Positions 5,896-12,237 of a stretch of 42,736 nucleotides of DNA are shown piece by piece. A program made the translations under genes and the position numbers. Positions within the stretch are counted from its first letter, which is position 1. Every line of letters begins with the position of its first letter. The DNA comes from a virus, in the IMG/VR virus record IMGVR_UViG_3300009034_000089, positions 1 through 42,736 of that record. One strand, 5' to 3'. The notes under the pieces were generated by a model that saw nothing but the letters and a program-made list of their open reading frames with translations, did no database searches and was not told the origin of the DNA.

Positions 5896-7188
5896 TCACC
5901 TCCCAGTTTCCTTCTTAAAAATAATCAAATCTCTGCTTCTCATTAATATTTTCTTCTTCGCTTTTGCCTGTTTGACTTGGAATCCCTTGTATTGCTCTGT
6001 CGATAATGGGCATTGAAATCGCATCTCCACAGTGAACCCGACATCAACGAACCTTTTCACATAATCGTTTATGAAAATCGATTTTGTATAATTATCATAA
6101 TCCAGATAATTGCTCATAAGGAACGCTACACGGCCATCAACTTCCAATATATTAAAACAATCATTGGCAAGTTTGCTGAAGAATTTCATATAACCATTTC
6201 TGTCTTGGCTCGATACAGAATTCTCACCATACTCCTTTTCCTTTTTCTTGTAATATGGTGGGTCGAGGAATATCAAATTGGGTTTTTTCTTCAACTCTGG
6301 GAAACCGTGTTGTATATCGTGCTTTATGATGAAGTCCTTTGCTGGATTGATGTCAAAGCATAGACAATCGATGTTCATTCGCAGGCATGCATCCATTGTT
6401 GTGCCTCCACCTGCCATTGGGTCTATTACCAAATCTCCTTGTTTCGTGAAATAGTATAACACGTTCAAAACAAGTTGACCAGGAATTCTACCTGGATAAT
6501 CAATTCCCATGTCTTCGTCGAGACTTTGGAAATTCCACACGTCATATATTTGTGGTTTGAATTCTGTTGTTTTACCATGAAACTTCATTAAACTCTTATA
6601 TACGTTATGTATAGACAATTTCTCATCTCCAACAATTAAACGAAAAAATTGATTGTTTTTCAAATCGTCTGTGTTTTCAAGAATATACTCTACCTTTATT
6701 AATGTATCTCGTTTAACTTCAGCCAATTTTGCAAGAATGTCGAGAGTTTCACCACTATATCGTAGACCCTCCTTTGAATTCAGAGTAGGGTCTACTGATG
6801 AGTGACAACTACCAGCTTCCATGCGTTCTTGTGCTTCCTCTGCATAATCATCCTTCATCCCCAAAACAGTTATGCATCTTGCAAAGATTGACAGATTTCT
6901 TCGAGCAAGTTGATGTTCACGTATCCATCTTTTGGCAGCCTTTCTGTTTGGAAACCATATTGATTTCGTGACATAAGCTATCCCATGTTTATCGCATATC
7001 GCTTTTCGGTTATGTCCACTGATAAGAGTTACTTCTTTGCCCTCAGTGTTTTTCTCGTCCCATACGACAAGCGGGTCTAAGCATCCATCTCTTTTCAAAC
7101 TTTCCTCTAATTGGGAACGTTGCTTGTCTGTCAATGGGATTAATAAGCTTTGAAATTCTTCATCGATTGTTATTTTTACATTTGTCAT
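5896..7188 (-). CDS. ParB-domain DNA methyltransferase (N4/N6 type, 430 aa)
   Basis: ATG at 7188 with AAAGAGGGTTAGT upstream. Residues about 15-100 form a ParB/sulfiredoxin-like nuclease-fold domain (LVVWDEK ... LISGHNRKAI, with GHNR at 58-61). The C-terminal half is a class I DNA methyltransferase: SAM-binding DPMAGGGT at 256-263 and catalytic DPPY at 309-312. Such fusions are frequent in phages, where the methylase protects viral DNA from host restriction and the ParB part is thought to bind DNA. The order of catalytic motif after SAM motif is of the D12/gamma-like or N4 type; base specificity cannot be read. The downstream gene may be its nuclease. Confidence 0.9.
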   Translation of the reverse strand: MTNVKITIDEEFQSLLIPLTDKQRSQLEESLKRDGCLDPLVVWDEKNTEGKEVTLISGHNRKAICDKHGIAYVTKSIWFPNRKAAKRWIREHQLARRNLSIFARCITVLGMKDDYAEEAQERMEAGSCHSSVDPTLNSKEGLRYSGETLDILAKLAEVKRDTLIKVEYILENTDDLKNNQFFRLIVGDEKLSIHNVYKSLMKFHGKTTEFKPQIYDVWNFQSLDEDMGIDYPGRIPGQLVLNVLYYFTKQGDLVIDPMAGGGTTMDACLRMNIDCLCFDINPAKDFIIKHDIQHGFPELKKKPNLIFLDPPYYKKKEKEYGENSVSSQDRNGYMKFFSKLANDCFNILEVDGRVAFLMSNYLDYDNYTKSIFINDYVKRFVDVGFTVEMRFQCPLSTEQYKGFQVKQAKAKKKILMRSRDLIIFKKETGR

Positions 7189-7199
7189 ACTAACCCTCT

Positions 7200-7352
7200 T
7201 TATCTCCGTGGCAGTCCATTATACATCACAACTCCATATTCAGGCAGGCCCAGCTCGTGCCTCATGCAAAATATGCAGAGTTTTTTCTCACTTAACATGT
7301 ATTTGTTGCCCCACCTACTTCCGCATCCCTTACATTCATAAATCTTCTTCAT
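7200..7352 (-). CDS. Zinc-ribbon microprotein (50 aa)
   Basis: ATG at 7352, overlapping the upstream OB-fold-like gene by 17 bases. CKGC (residues 7-10) and CIFC (26-29) pairs give a zinc ribbon; the tail is neutral with LPEYGVVMYNGLPRR. The function is unknown. It lies between the putative DNA-binding protein and the methyltransferase in one operon. Confidence 0.7.
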   Translation of the reverse strand: MKKIYECKGCGSRWGNKYMLSEKKLCIFCMRHELGLPEYGVVMYNGLPRR

Positions 7353-7881
7353 GTTTCTCTGCATTATCAAATGCTCTATTTAACAGACCGTCTCCCTCTG
7401 ATTTCTTGGTTTCTTCTGGCTTTTCTTTTGGTTCTTTCGCCGCTGGCTCTTGTACCCCTTTTATCTCAGCTTCTACTTCTCCCTTTGCTATCTTTATCAT
7501 TGATTGTATTTTTTCTGGATTCAGTTCTTCTGCCGACATTGTTATGTAACAGCTTACTTTCTTTGGCTCGTATTGGTTCACTTGTATTGTCTTTTCGTAT
7601 CCCACTGATACCTTTGGCATTGTCAATGCTTTCACTATGTCTGCGAAGTTGGACTTGAACTGCTTCTTGCTCTTTATGTTGAAGAACGTTGCTCCGCTGT
7701 CTAGGGTTTGGGTTTCGTATTCGAATTCTATTTCTTCTTCTTCTTTCCAGGGGCATGTCCCGAAGCCACTGAATCTCCTGGTGTCGTCTTTGAGTTTGAC
7801 CCAGAACTTTGCCGTGGCTACTCCTTTTATCTGTGCTGTGTCTGTTCCTGTCTGTTCGACTATTCCCTTTATTTTTTCCAT
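7336..7881 (-). CDS. OB-fold-like putative ssDNA-binding protein (181 aa)
   Basis: ATG at 7881 with AAGGAGGAAATAAC, first gene behind the 7.9-kb promoter. The first 75 residues look like a five-strand barrel (IKGIVEQTG ... AKFWVKLKDD ... FSGFG ... FFNIKS). A second part carries KVSVGYEKTIQVNQYEPKKV, a pattern seen in phage DNA-metabolism proteins. The C-terminus is a flexible Lys/Glu/Pro linker ending in acidic EKHEEDL, as in SSB proteins. A single-strand DNA-binding role in replication or recombination is plausible, but the fold is inferred. Confidence 0.5.
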   Translation of the reverse strand: MEKIKGIVEQTGTDTAQIKGVATAKFWVKLKDDTRRFSGFGTCPWKEEEEIEFEYETQTLDSGATFFNIKSKKQFKSNFADIVKALTMPKVSVGYEKTIQVNQYEPKKVSCYITMSAEELNPEKIQSMIKIAKGEVEAEIKGVQEPAAKEPKEKPEETKKSEGDGLLNRAFDNAEKHEEDL

Positions 7882-7893
7882 GTTATTTCCTCC

Positions 7894-7925
7894 TTATTTA
7901 ATATTAAATAACGTTACTTATAAAG
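7894..7925 (-). promoter_or_regulatory. Early promoter with palindromic operator (second copy)
   Basis: TATA box CTTTATAAG at 7917-7925 and the perfect 18-bp palindrome at 7894-7911, with the same 5-base gap and the same flanks as at 3465-3496. It drives the OB-fold-like gene, methyltransferase and nuclease block. The end of the TIGR-like array lies only about 25 bases upstream, so array read-through and this promoter could affect each other. Confidence 0.7.
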
Positions 7926-7951
7926 TTATCGTTACTACGCAATATCTTATA

Positions 7952-8293
7952 TGGGTTTCAAGCTATTTATGGCTTGCACCTTTTTAATGGATTTCATTTA
8001 TCTAGTGGCTCGCAGTTTGTTAATGGTTTACACATTTATAATGGCTCGCAGGTTGAACATGGTTTTCACAAATCACATGGCTTGCATATGATGGTTGGTT
8101 TTCACATCGCTATTGGCTCGCATTGTTGTGGTGGTTTACACCCTTCTTGTGGCTTGCACATCGTTTATGGTCTTCAGTGTTATATTGGCTCACACATCCA
8201 TTGTGGTTTACAGATATCTGTTGGCTCGCATATGGTAATTGGTTTTCATAGGCCGGGTGGCTTGCACCCTTGTATTGGGTTTCAAAGAGCAAA
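7952..8293 (-). repeat. TIGR-like dual-spacer array (19 repeats of 9 bp, 19 spacers of 9 bp)
   Basis: Seen directly: an exact 18-bp period in which a 9-bp repeat is followed by a 9-bp unique sequence, and the repeats alternate between two types, giving a 36-bp period. On the minus strand type A is TGCRAGCCA (nine copies; one reads TGTGAGCCA) and type B is TGNAANCCA (ten copies, from TGAAAACCA to TGTAAACCA). The outermost B repeats, at 7952 and 8276, are both the variant TGAAACCCA. All 19 spacers differ. A decayed A repeat lies at 8294 and contains the stop codon of the upstream gene, so gene and array probably share a transcript. Known TIGR arrays yield RNAs of about 36 nt with two 9-nt spacers, guiding Tas proteins. 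The UG and CA ends of A and B can pair across an internal loop, as in box C/D-type kinked RNAs (inference). It is not CRISPR: the units are far too short. Confidence 0.88.
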
Positions 8294-8296
8294 TGG

Positions 8297-9154
8297 CTAT
8301 GGCATCTTAGCTTCTTCATTTATTTTTACCGCATCTTTCCATGTTTCGTAGTGGCAGTGCTTTCCCTTGCCGATTATCCAGGGTTTTGTCCGCTCTTGGC
8401 CTGTCAACTCCTTGGCGCAGTCCCAGTAGTGCTGAAGGAACCTCTTGACTGCGTACCTTCTCGCTCTCAGGTCTGCATGCAATTTGTTCTTTGGCTTGTT
8501 GTCGTCTTTCCTGTCCAATTCCTTTGCCTTCTTCTTGTCATACATGTCCCTGTAATATGGCGTTCTTTGCTTTATGAAGCTGTCGCTGATTTTCCAGCAC
8601 AATGTTCTCAGTTGCGGATTCCAGTCCAGCTTTTCGCCCTTTCTTCTCTTTGGAGCTTCGCTGTGGGAATCAACCTCTATCACATGCATTCCGCAATGCT
8701 TCCACAACGATGATACCATCTTGTACCTTTCGCAATATCCGAACCACTTCAATAGGTTGGCGCTAAGCACTGGGCCGATTCCCTTGATTCTGCCAAGGTA
8801 TTTCTTGTATATCTCTTCCTGGTTTATGTATCTCATCATCTGTATCTTGTATCTTTTCTCTGTATCACTTTCCTTGTTGGCTATTTCCACGATGTTGATT
8901 AGGTATTCTAATTCCTTGTCTGTCAGCTTTTTCTCTTTTTCCATCTTCCTCAATAGGTTTATTATCTGTTTGTCATTGTAATTCTTGTCATAGTTTGCCA
9001 TTTCTTTCTTTTCTATCACTTCATCGAACGGGACTCCTTCGTTTTTTCTCCATACTATGTCTCTTATCCTGTTCATGGAGCCTATTCTAACCTGTTGGTG
9101 GTCGTAGTATGCTCCAGCTACTATCCTGCCGATTCTTCTTAATATGTCACTCAT
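8297..9154 (-). CDS. tasA: TasA-like protein: IS110 C-terminal/Nop-like domain, no nuclease (285 aa)
   Basis: ATG at 9154 with AAGGAGGCGATAAC. The N-terminus (residues 1-40, RRIGRIVAGAYYDHQQ ... NRIRDIVW) is a helical region, followed by a charged coiled coil (60-105). Residues about 121-245 match the C-terminal domain of IS110/IS116/IS902 transposases: helix-hairpin-helix GRIKGIGPVLSANLL, a Trp-Lys-His-Cys-Gly segment (151-155), basic KRRKGEKLDWNPQLR, and ARRYAVKRFLQHYW. The DEDD/RuvC-like catalytic half of IS110 is absent and no HNH or RuvC motif is seen. In the TIGR-Tas family this domain is Nop-like and binds the guide RNA; nuclease-less members are called TasA. The array follows the stop by a few bases. 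A transposase remnant is unlikely because there are no IS ends and the frame is intact. Expected role: RNA-guided binding without cleavage. Confidence 0.78.
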   Translation of the reverse strand: MSDILRRIGRIVAGAYYDHQQVRIGSMNRIRDIVWRKNEGVPFDEVIEKKEMANYDKNYNDKQIINLLRKMEKEKKLTDKELEYLINIVEIANKESDTEKRYKIQMMRYINQEEIYKKYLGRIKGIGPVLSANLLKWFGYCERYKMVSSLWKHCGMHVIEVDSHSEAPKRRKGEKLDWNPQLRTLCWKISDSFIKQRTPYYRDMYDKKKAKELDRKDDNKPKNKLHADLRARRYAVKRFLQHYWDCAKELTGQERTKPWIIGKGKHCHYETWKDAVKINEEAKMP

Positions 9155-9226
9155 GTTATCGCCTCCTTACTTTAGGGACAAAACAGACGGGCAGGAGTTA
9201 GTGATGTGATTCACAAACAGTCCCGC
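9155..9226 (-). promoter_or_regulatory. Structured leader upstream of the tas gene
   Basis: A 72-base gap, large for this operon. On the minus strand GGCGGG can pair with a downstream CCTGCC (one G-U pair), enclosing a small TGTG-AAT-CACA hairpin; the ribosome site AAGGAGGCGATAAC follows. No clear TATA box is present, so the tas gene may be read from upstream, with this structure acting as an attenuator, translational control element or RNA-processing site. Parts of it recur at 12445-12485 on the plus strand. Confidence 0.4.
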
Positions 9227-9457
9227 CTATTTTATCTTTCCTATCGATTTCTCAAATCTTTTTTTATCTTTATCTAATGGAAAATTGCCTATGAACTGTT
9301 TATCCTTAATTACATCAAATATTTTCTGTTTTGTGCTTGTTGGTGTATCTTCAAATAATAATAATGCCAATTGCACACCTGTTAACCAATATCTTTCTCC
9401 CATAACCTTACACTCCCGTACTTGTGCTGGGTTTTTCCTAGTTTTATTATTAACCAT
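9227..9457 (-). CDS. Hypothetical protein (76 aa)
   Basis: ATG at 9457; no clear ribosome site. A small basic protein with a central hydrophobic helix-like part (YWLTGVQLALLLFEDT) and a Lys-rich end. No known domain. It lies directly upstream of the tas leader and may be co-transcribed with it. Confidence 0.6.
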   Translation of the reverse strand: MVNNKTRKNPAQVRECKVMGERYWLTGVQLALLLFEDTPTSTKQKIFDVIKDKQFIGNFPLDKDKKRFEKSIGKIK

Positions 9458-9475
9458 CTTAGGATTTTCATTTAA

Positions 9476-9826
9476 TCATTCCCTGAAATCATCATAAATT
9501 TCTATACGCATCAGATTTTCAAATCCCATGTATTCTTCTCTCGGAGGACTCAAAATTATTTCTCCGTTTTTCTTAACAAATTTAACTAAATCCTTTATCT
9601 CTATTATCCAAATAGTTACATGACTTCCATCAATAATTCTATATGGATGTCCGTCTTTTGTATAGCCTGTTTTTGGATTGTCTTTGAAGTCTTTTGGAAA
9701 TCTTTCTTTCCACGCTTCTAACGTCTCAAAGGTTCTAAAATCTTTATACTTCTCCAATCGAACTTGTTTCGCATCCTTATGTGGTTGTTCATTGAATATG
9801 CTGGTTTTGCTTATTATAAACTTCAT
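9476..9826 (-). CDS. Hypothetical protein (116 aa)
   Basis: ATG at 9826, overlapping the upstream stop (ATGA) and preceded by TTGGAGGAGAT. A mixed alpha/beta soluble protein with many aromatic and charged residues (for example DGSHVTIWIIEIKDLVKFVKK). No family is recognised. Confidence 0.7.
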   Translation of the reverse strand: MKFIISKTSIFNEQPHKDAKQVRLEKYKDFRTFETLEAWKERFPKDFKDNPKTGYTKDGHPYRIIDGSHVTIWIIEIKDLVKFVKKNGEIILSPPREEYMGFENLMRIEIYDDFRE

Positions 9827-9909
9827 TTAATCTCCTCCAACAGTTCTGGATTTTCGTGGATGTTTCCGATTACTTCTATTTCATACAATCTTATTCTGGG
9901 TTTGCTCAA
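9823..9909 (-). CDS. Microprotein with TTG start (28 aa)
   Basis: A TTG start overlaps the preceding stop as TTGA, and the stop overlaps the next start as ATGA. It contains SKPRIRLYEIEVIGN and an ENPELLEEIK tail that also encodes the next ribosome site. Tight coupling at both ends suggests a real small gene; the function is unknown. Confidence 0.45.
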   Translation of the reverse strand: MSKPRIRLYEIEVIGNIHENPELLEEIK

Positions 9910-10058
9910 AATTCTACTTTTATTTCAAGAGCATTCATACAACTTCTAAATTCGTCTTTTAATGGACATTCTGATACATCATTTGGACAATTCCATCCTA
10001 AAGCTTCCCACTCATCCATTATTGCCCTTGCTCGATTTATCGCTTCTGTCTTGTTCAT
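9906..10058 (-). CDS. Small hypothetical protein (50 aa)
   Basis: ATG at 10058 with GAGGTGAGATAG upstream. Helical N-terminus (EAINRARAIMDEWEALGW) and three cysteines (near 24, 31 and 40) that could bind a metal. No family is recognised. Confidence 0.6.
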   Translation of the reverse strand: MNKTEAINRARAIMDEWEALGWNCPNDVSECPLKDEFRSCMNALEIKVEF

Positions 10059-10235
10059 CTATCTCACCTCACACCTTTTAATGTCCTTTCTATCATATAA
10101 CCAACCACGATAAACAAATGCAGGACAACCTTCATTTTTAGGACTACCAATATTATTCTTCCATTTTGCACACAGCCAACCTCCCCGTGTTCCATCAATA
10201 CAATACTTACAATACCCACATTCATTTTTCTCCAT
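10059..10235 (-). CDS. Cys-rich microprotein (58 aa)
   Basis: ATG at 10235 with a GAGGTGAAATAG site. A CGYCKYC cluster near the N-terminus, WLCAKW in the middle and a later GCPAFVYRGW suggest a metal-bound fold (zinc or possibly iron-sulfur). It has a small, basic end and its role is unknown. Confidence 0.65.
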   Translation of the reverse strand: MEKNECGYCKYCIDGTRGGWLCAKWKNNIGSPKNEGCPAFVYRGWLYDRKDIKRCEVR

Positions 10236-10245
10236 CTATTTCACC

Positions 10246-10470
10246 TCATAATCCTTTGCTTATAGCATATTCAGCTATGTGTTGCCATTTCTTTCCGTAT
10301 ATTTTCTTTAATCTGTTTATTTCCTCTTCGGTGAACTTCGTTCTGCGAAGCTCGCTGAGACGCCTGATTTGGCCCGCATTCAGCTTTTCTTCTTTCAGCA
10401 GTGTATTTGCCCTGTTCATATTATCGTGGCTCAAATCGACGTTTATGCTCTTCTTTCCACCCGATTTCAT
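10246..10470 (-). CDS. Small HTH/SANT-like DNA-binding candidate (74 aa)
   Basis: ATG at 10470 preceded by GAGGGATGAC; an in-frame upstream start at 10488 is less likely. The C-terminal part, FTEEEINRLKKIYGKKWQHIAEYA, follows the W/F-EEE...L...GKKW..IA pattern of Myb/SANT-like helix-turn-helix domains. It may regulate early transcription. Confidence 0.5.
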   Translation of the reverse strand: MKSGGKKSINVDLSHDNMNRANTLLKEEKLNAGQIRRLSELRRTKFTEEEINRLKKIYGKKWQHIAEYAISKGL

Positions 10471-10726
10471 AGTCATCCCTCTCCTCAAAAAATCTCAGTA
10501 TGTACTCGTACAGGTCCTTGACATCAATTCTCCTGTTATTGCTACCGGAAAATAACAGTTCCAGTGTTCGACTAATACCTCTTGGACCCATTATCCGTAT
10601 CGAGCCGCAGACTGTTTTCTTTATGTAATAGTTGGTTCTGTTGGACGGCCTGCCGACTTTTGATTTCCTTATTATCTCTATCAGGCCGCAAACTCCAGAC
10701 TGCACGCCTCGTTTTCTTTTCTGCAT
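10421..10726 (-). CDS. Hypothetical basic protein (101 aa)
   Basis: ATG at 10726 with a strong AAGGAGGTAAA site. The N-terminus is basic (MQKRKRG), followed by a possible DNA-contact region (SKVGRPSNRTNYYIKK) and a helical C-terminus. It overlaps the next gene by 50 bases. It may bind DNA, but no family is recognised. Confidence 0.6.
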   Translation of the reverse strand: MQKRKRGVQSGVCGLIEIIRKSKVGRPSNRTNYYIKKTVCGSIRIMGPRGISRTLELLFSGSNNRRIDVKDLYEYILRFFEERDDYEIGWKEEHKRRFEPR

Positions 10727-10763
10727 TTTACCTCCTTGATATGTGTGCGGATGTTTTTATTTT

Positions 10764-10934
10764 TCATTTCAATGGAACGAACTTTGTCTTGCTACTACAT
10801 GCTTCTATAAGTTCGTCTTCCTCCCTTTTTGTAAATGTCTCTCCTCCGCACTTCTCACACGGGAAACCCAGCCTTGCTTCCTGTCTATGACCACAAGAAT
10901 TACAAACTGCTATTTCTGTGGGTTTGTGTTTCAT
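10764..10934 (-). CDS. Zinc-ribbon microprotein with MKHKPTEI start (56 aa)
   Basis: ATG at 10934 overlaps the upstream stop. The N-terminus MKHKPTEIAV carries the recurrent ACAAACCCA-encoded motif, followed by CNSC and CEKC pairs of a zinc ribbon and an acidic helix. The function is unknown. A further frame of 28 codons starts at 10767 but mostly overlaps the next gene and is not called. Confidence 0.7.
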   Translation of the reverse strand: MKHKPTEIAVCNSCGHRQEARLGFPCEKCGGETFTKREEDELIEACSSKTKFVPLK

Positions 10935-11065
10935 TCTGGACACCCATTGAACTGTTCAGGATTCTCACATCTTGGGCAAATATCACATCTTCTCGGTATT
11001 AAAGCCACAACCAAGAATGTTTTTCCGCACATTTTACAAATTGCATCTTCGCTAAACGTTCCCAT
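10931..11065 (-). CDS. Zinc-ribbon microprotein (44 aa)
   Basis: ATG at 11065 with GGAGGTAACT. CKMCGK and a CDICPRC cluster form the metal site, with one more Cys near the end. The stop overlaps the next start. The function is unknown. Confidence 0.7.
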   Translation of the reverse strand: MGTFSEDAICKMCGKTFLVVALIPRRCDICPRCENPEQFNGCPE

Positions 11066-11216
11066 AGTTACCTCCAACAATCGGGTCTTTATTTGTGGGT
11101 TTGTCTTTCATAGCTATTGTAATCTCGTTTCCTTGTTCTGTTTCTGTATCTATTATTAATCCTTTCATTATCTTATTCATTTCGTTTTGGGTTAATTTCA
11201 CTACTTCTCTTGACAT
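11052..11216 (-). CDS. Small protein with internal KPTNKDPIV motif (54 aa)
   Basis: ATG at 11216 with GGCGTGAAATAG. N-terminal basic helix (KLTQNEMNKIMKGLII), then MKDKPTNKDPIVGG, the same motif that opens other small proteins here; an internal start at 11111 would give a 19-residue peptide. It contains no cysteines. The last bases hold the next gene's ribosome site. Confidence 0.6.
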   Translation of the reverse strand: MSREVVKLTQNEMNKIMKGLIIDTETEQGNEITIAMKDKPTNKDPIVGGNYGNV

Positions 11217-11453
11217 CTATTTCACGCCTTTTAGTCGGGGGCTTCCTACTCGGTTGAAGCTTGCTCCCCTGATTATTGCAACTTTTTTTGATTTTACAAC
11301 TTCTCCGTTATTTTCCGTGTCTAATGTTACGATTGCTTCGCAGTTGTGTTCAAGAGCAAGTTCTGTTGCCCTTATCACGGCACTGTCTAGATAACTGTAT
11401 GCAATGCCACTATTGAAAGGTGTCCATACCCTCAGTACTTTAATTTCCTTCAT
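11217..11453 (-). CDS. Hypothetical protein, first gene after promoter (78 aa)
   Basis: ATG at 11453 with AAGGAGTGTGATGTGAT. A compact alpha/beta protein: strand (IKVLRVW), helix (AVIRATELALEHN), strand (EAIVTLD), strand and a basic end. No known family is recognised. It is the first gene of the 11.5-kb operon. Confidence 0.7.
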   Translation of the reverse strand: MKEIKVLRVWTPFNSGIAYSYLDSAVIRATELALEHNCEAIVTLDTENNGEVVKSKKVAIIRGASFNRVGSPRLKGVK

Positions 11454-11468
11454 ATCACATCACACTCC

Positions 11469-11510
11469 TTATTTAATCCTAAATAGTATTTAGTGCCTTA
11501 TCCTTATAAA
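11469..11510 (-). promoter_or_regulatory. Early promoter with operator variant
   Basis: TATA box TTTATAAGG at 11502-11510, followed on the minus strand by two overlapping palindromes: CTAAATACTATTTAG-like (11479-11493) and a 2-base variant of the 18-bp operator (11469-11486, half-site TTATTTAAT). The same type of element as at 3.47 and 7.9 kb, probably bound by the same repressor with different affinity. Confidence 0.6.
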
Positions 11511-11540
11511 TGATAATGGTTCTACCAATTTATTGGTAAG

Positions 11541-11846
11541 CTACTCATTATCACTTTCTATTGATTCCTGTTCGAGCTTGTTTTTCTCTTTTCTCATGTT
11601 TTCCGCCATCAGGAAGCTTTCTTTTGGAGCTTTCAGTATCTTGAATATGCCGGTGTATTCCGGTATCAGGGCTATGTATCCCCACGCTCTCAGGCTGTTC
11701 AGCGCCGACCTACCTGCCTCTGCGTTTGAGTACACCTCTTCGGCGTCTTCTGCCCTGATGTACCCGTTCCTTGTTTTTCCTTCCCCCGTTATCGTTCCTC
11801 TGGCTATCCCTTTGGCTAGGAGGAACAGCTTGTTTTCGCTCAACAT
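11541..11846 (-). CDS. Winged-helix-like regulator candidate (101 aa)
   Basis: Start at ATG 11846, sharing one base with the previous stop (TGATG). Helices (LFLLAKGIARGTITGEG ... AEAGRSALNSLRAWGYIALIPE) followed by a strand pair look like a winged helix, as used for DNA binding. The C-terminus is a charged coiled tail. It sits next to another HTH protein at the head of the early block. Confidence 0.5.
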   Translation of the reverse strand: MLSENKLFLLAKGIARGTITGEGKTRNGYIRAEDAEEVYSNAEAGRSALNSLRAWGYIALIPEYTGIFKILKAPKESFLMAENMRKEKNKLEQESIESDNE

Positions 11847-11983
11847 CAGTAATCGTGCGTTTTCCCGCATTCAGGACATTTCCATTTCAGGCCCATCTTA
11901 TTGAAAAGAGCTATGGTTCTTGGCCTTTCCATTGTCTGGTAATCGCAGTCCTTGCTTCTGCATGGCACTGGCTGTTCATCCAT
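11846..11983 (-). CDS. Zinc-ribbon microprotein (45 aa)
   Basis: ATG at 11983 with GAGGTGCC, inside the end of the upstream gene. Cysteines CRSKDC and CPEC form a treble-clef-like or ribbon site with a KTH near the end. It lies between two putative regulators. Confidence 0.7.
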   Translation of the reverse strand: MDEQPVPCRSKDCDYQTMERPRTIALFNKMGLKWKCPECGKTHDY

Positions 11984-12191
11984 TCGGCACCTCGAATATG
12001 TCATGGCTTTCCTTGCTTAGCCTTATCAGTCCCGTTTCCAGTAGGTATTTTATCCTGTTCTCGACGATGTATTCGCTGTATCCCCAGTGTTCCTTTATTT
12101 TAGCTGATAGTTCTCTCCTGCTTATCCTTTTCCTTTTCAGGATTCCTATGAATTCTATCAAGTCTTGCTTTCTTAGAGTCATTTTTATCAT
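11976..12191 (-). CDS. Winged-helix transcription regulator candidate (71 aa)
   Basis: ATG at 12191 (or 12182); no ribosome site is present, and the TATA box 40 bases upstream predicts a very short leader. Sequence order: helix (KQDLIEFIGILKRK), recognition-type helix-turn-helix (SRRELSAKIKEHWGYSEYIVENRIKYLLETG) and a wing (LIRLSKESHDIFEV), typical of small archaeal winged-helix regulators. As the first gene beside the early/late boundary it may control the early promoters. Confidence 0.65.
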   Translation of the reverse strand: MIKMTLRKQDLIEFIGILKRKRISRRELSAKIKEHWGYSEYIVENRIKYLLETGLIRLSKESHDIFEVPNG

Positions 12192-12225
12192 ATTTTTTTT
12201 ATTTTTATTTATTTATTTTCTACAG

Positions 12226-12237
12226 GTTATATAAAGG
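12226..12237 (-). promoter_or_regulatory. TATA box of the first early gene
   Basis: On the minus strand CCTTTATATAACC, a near-consensus archaeal TATA element, 36-46 bases before the start codons at 12191/12182. The intervening sequence is pure A/T, so any leader is short and unstructured. Confidence 0.6.

Noticed and set aside
7952-8293. CRISPR array
   Set aside because: Repeats and spacers are both 9 bp, repeats alternate in two types, and no cas genes are present.
7974-8351. Open frame of 125 codons with a hexapeptide repeat across the array
   Set aside because: It exists because an 18-bp period without stops is open in more than one frame on both strands. It has a TTG start, no ribosome site, and 9-bp spacers that ignore codon pattern.
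8297-9154. Ordinary IS110 insertion sequence
   Set aside because: No catalytic DEDD half, no transposon ends or target duplication, and the frame is intact and in an operon-like setting.
9180-9215. Box C/D-like motif in the tas leader
   Set aside because: Only a partial match to box C (GTGATGT) and no box D at a suitable distance.
10681-10767. 28-codon frame starting MKNKNIRT
   Set aside because: Mostly overlaps the gene starting at 10726, which has a strong ribosome site; the support is too thin.
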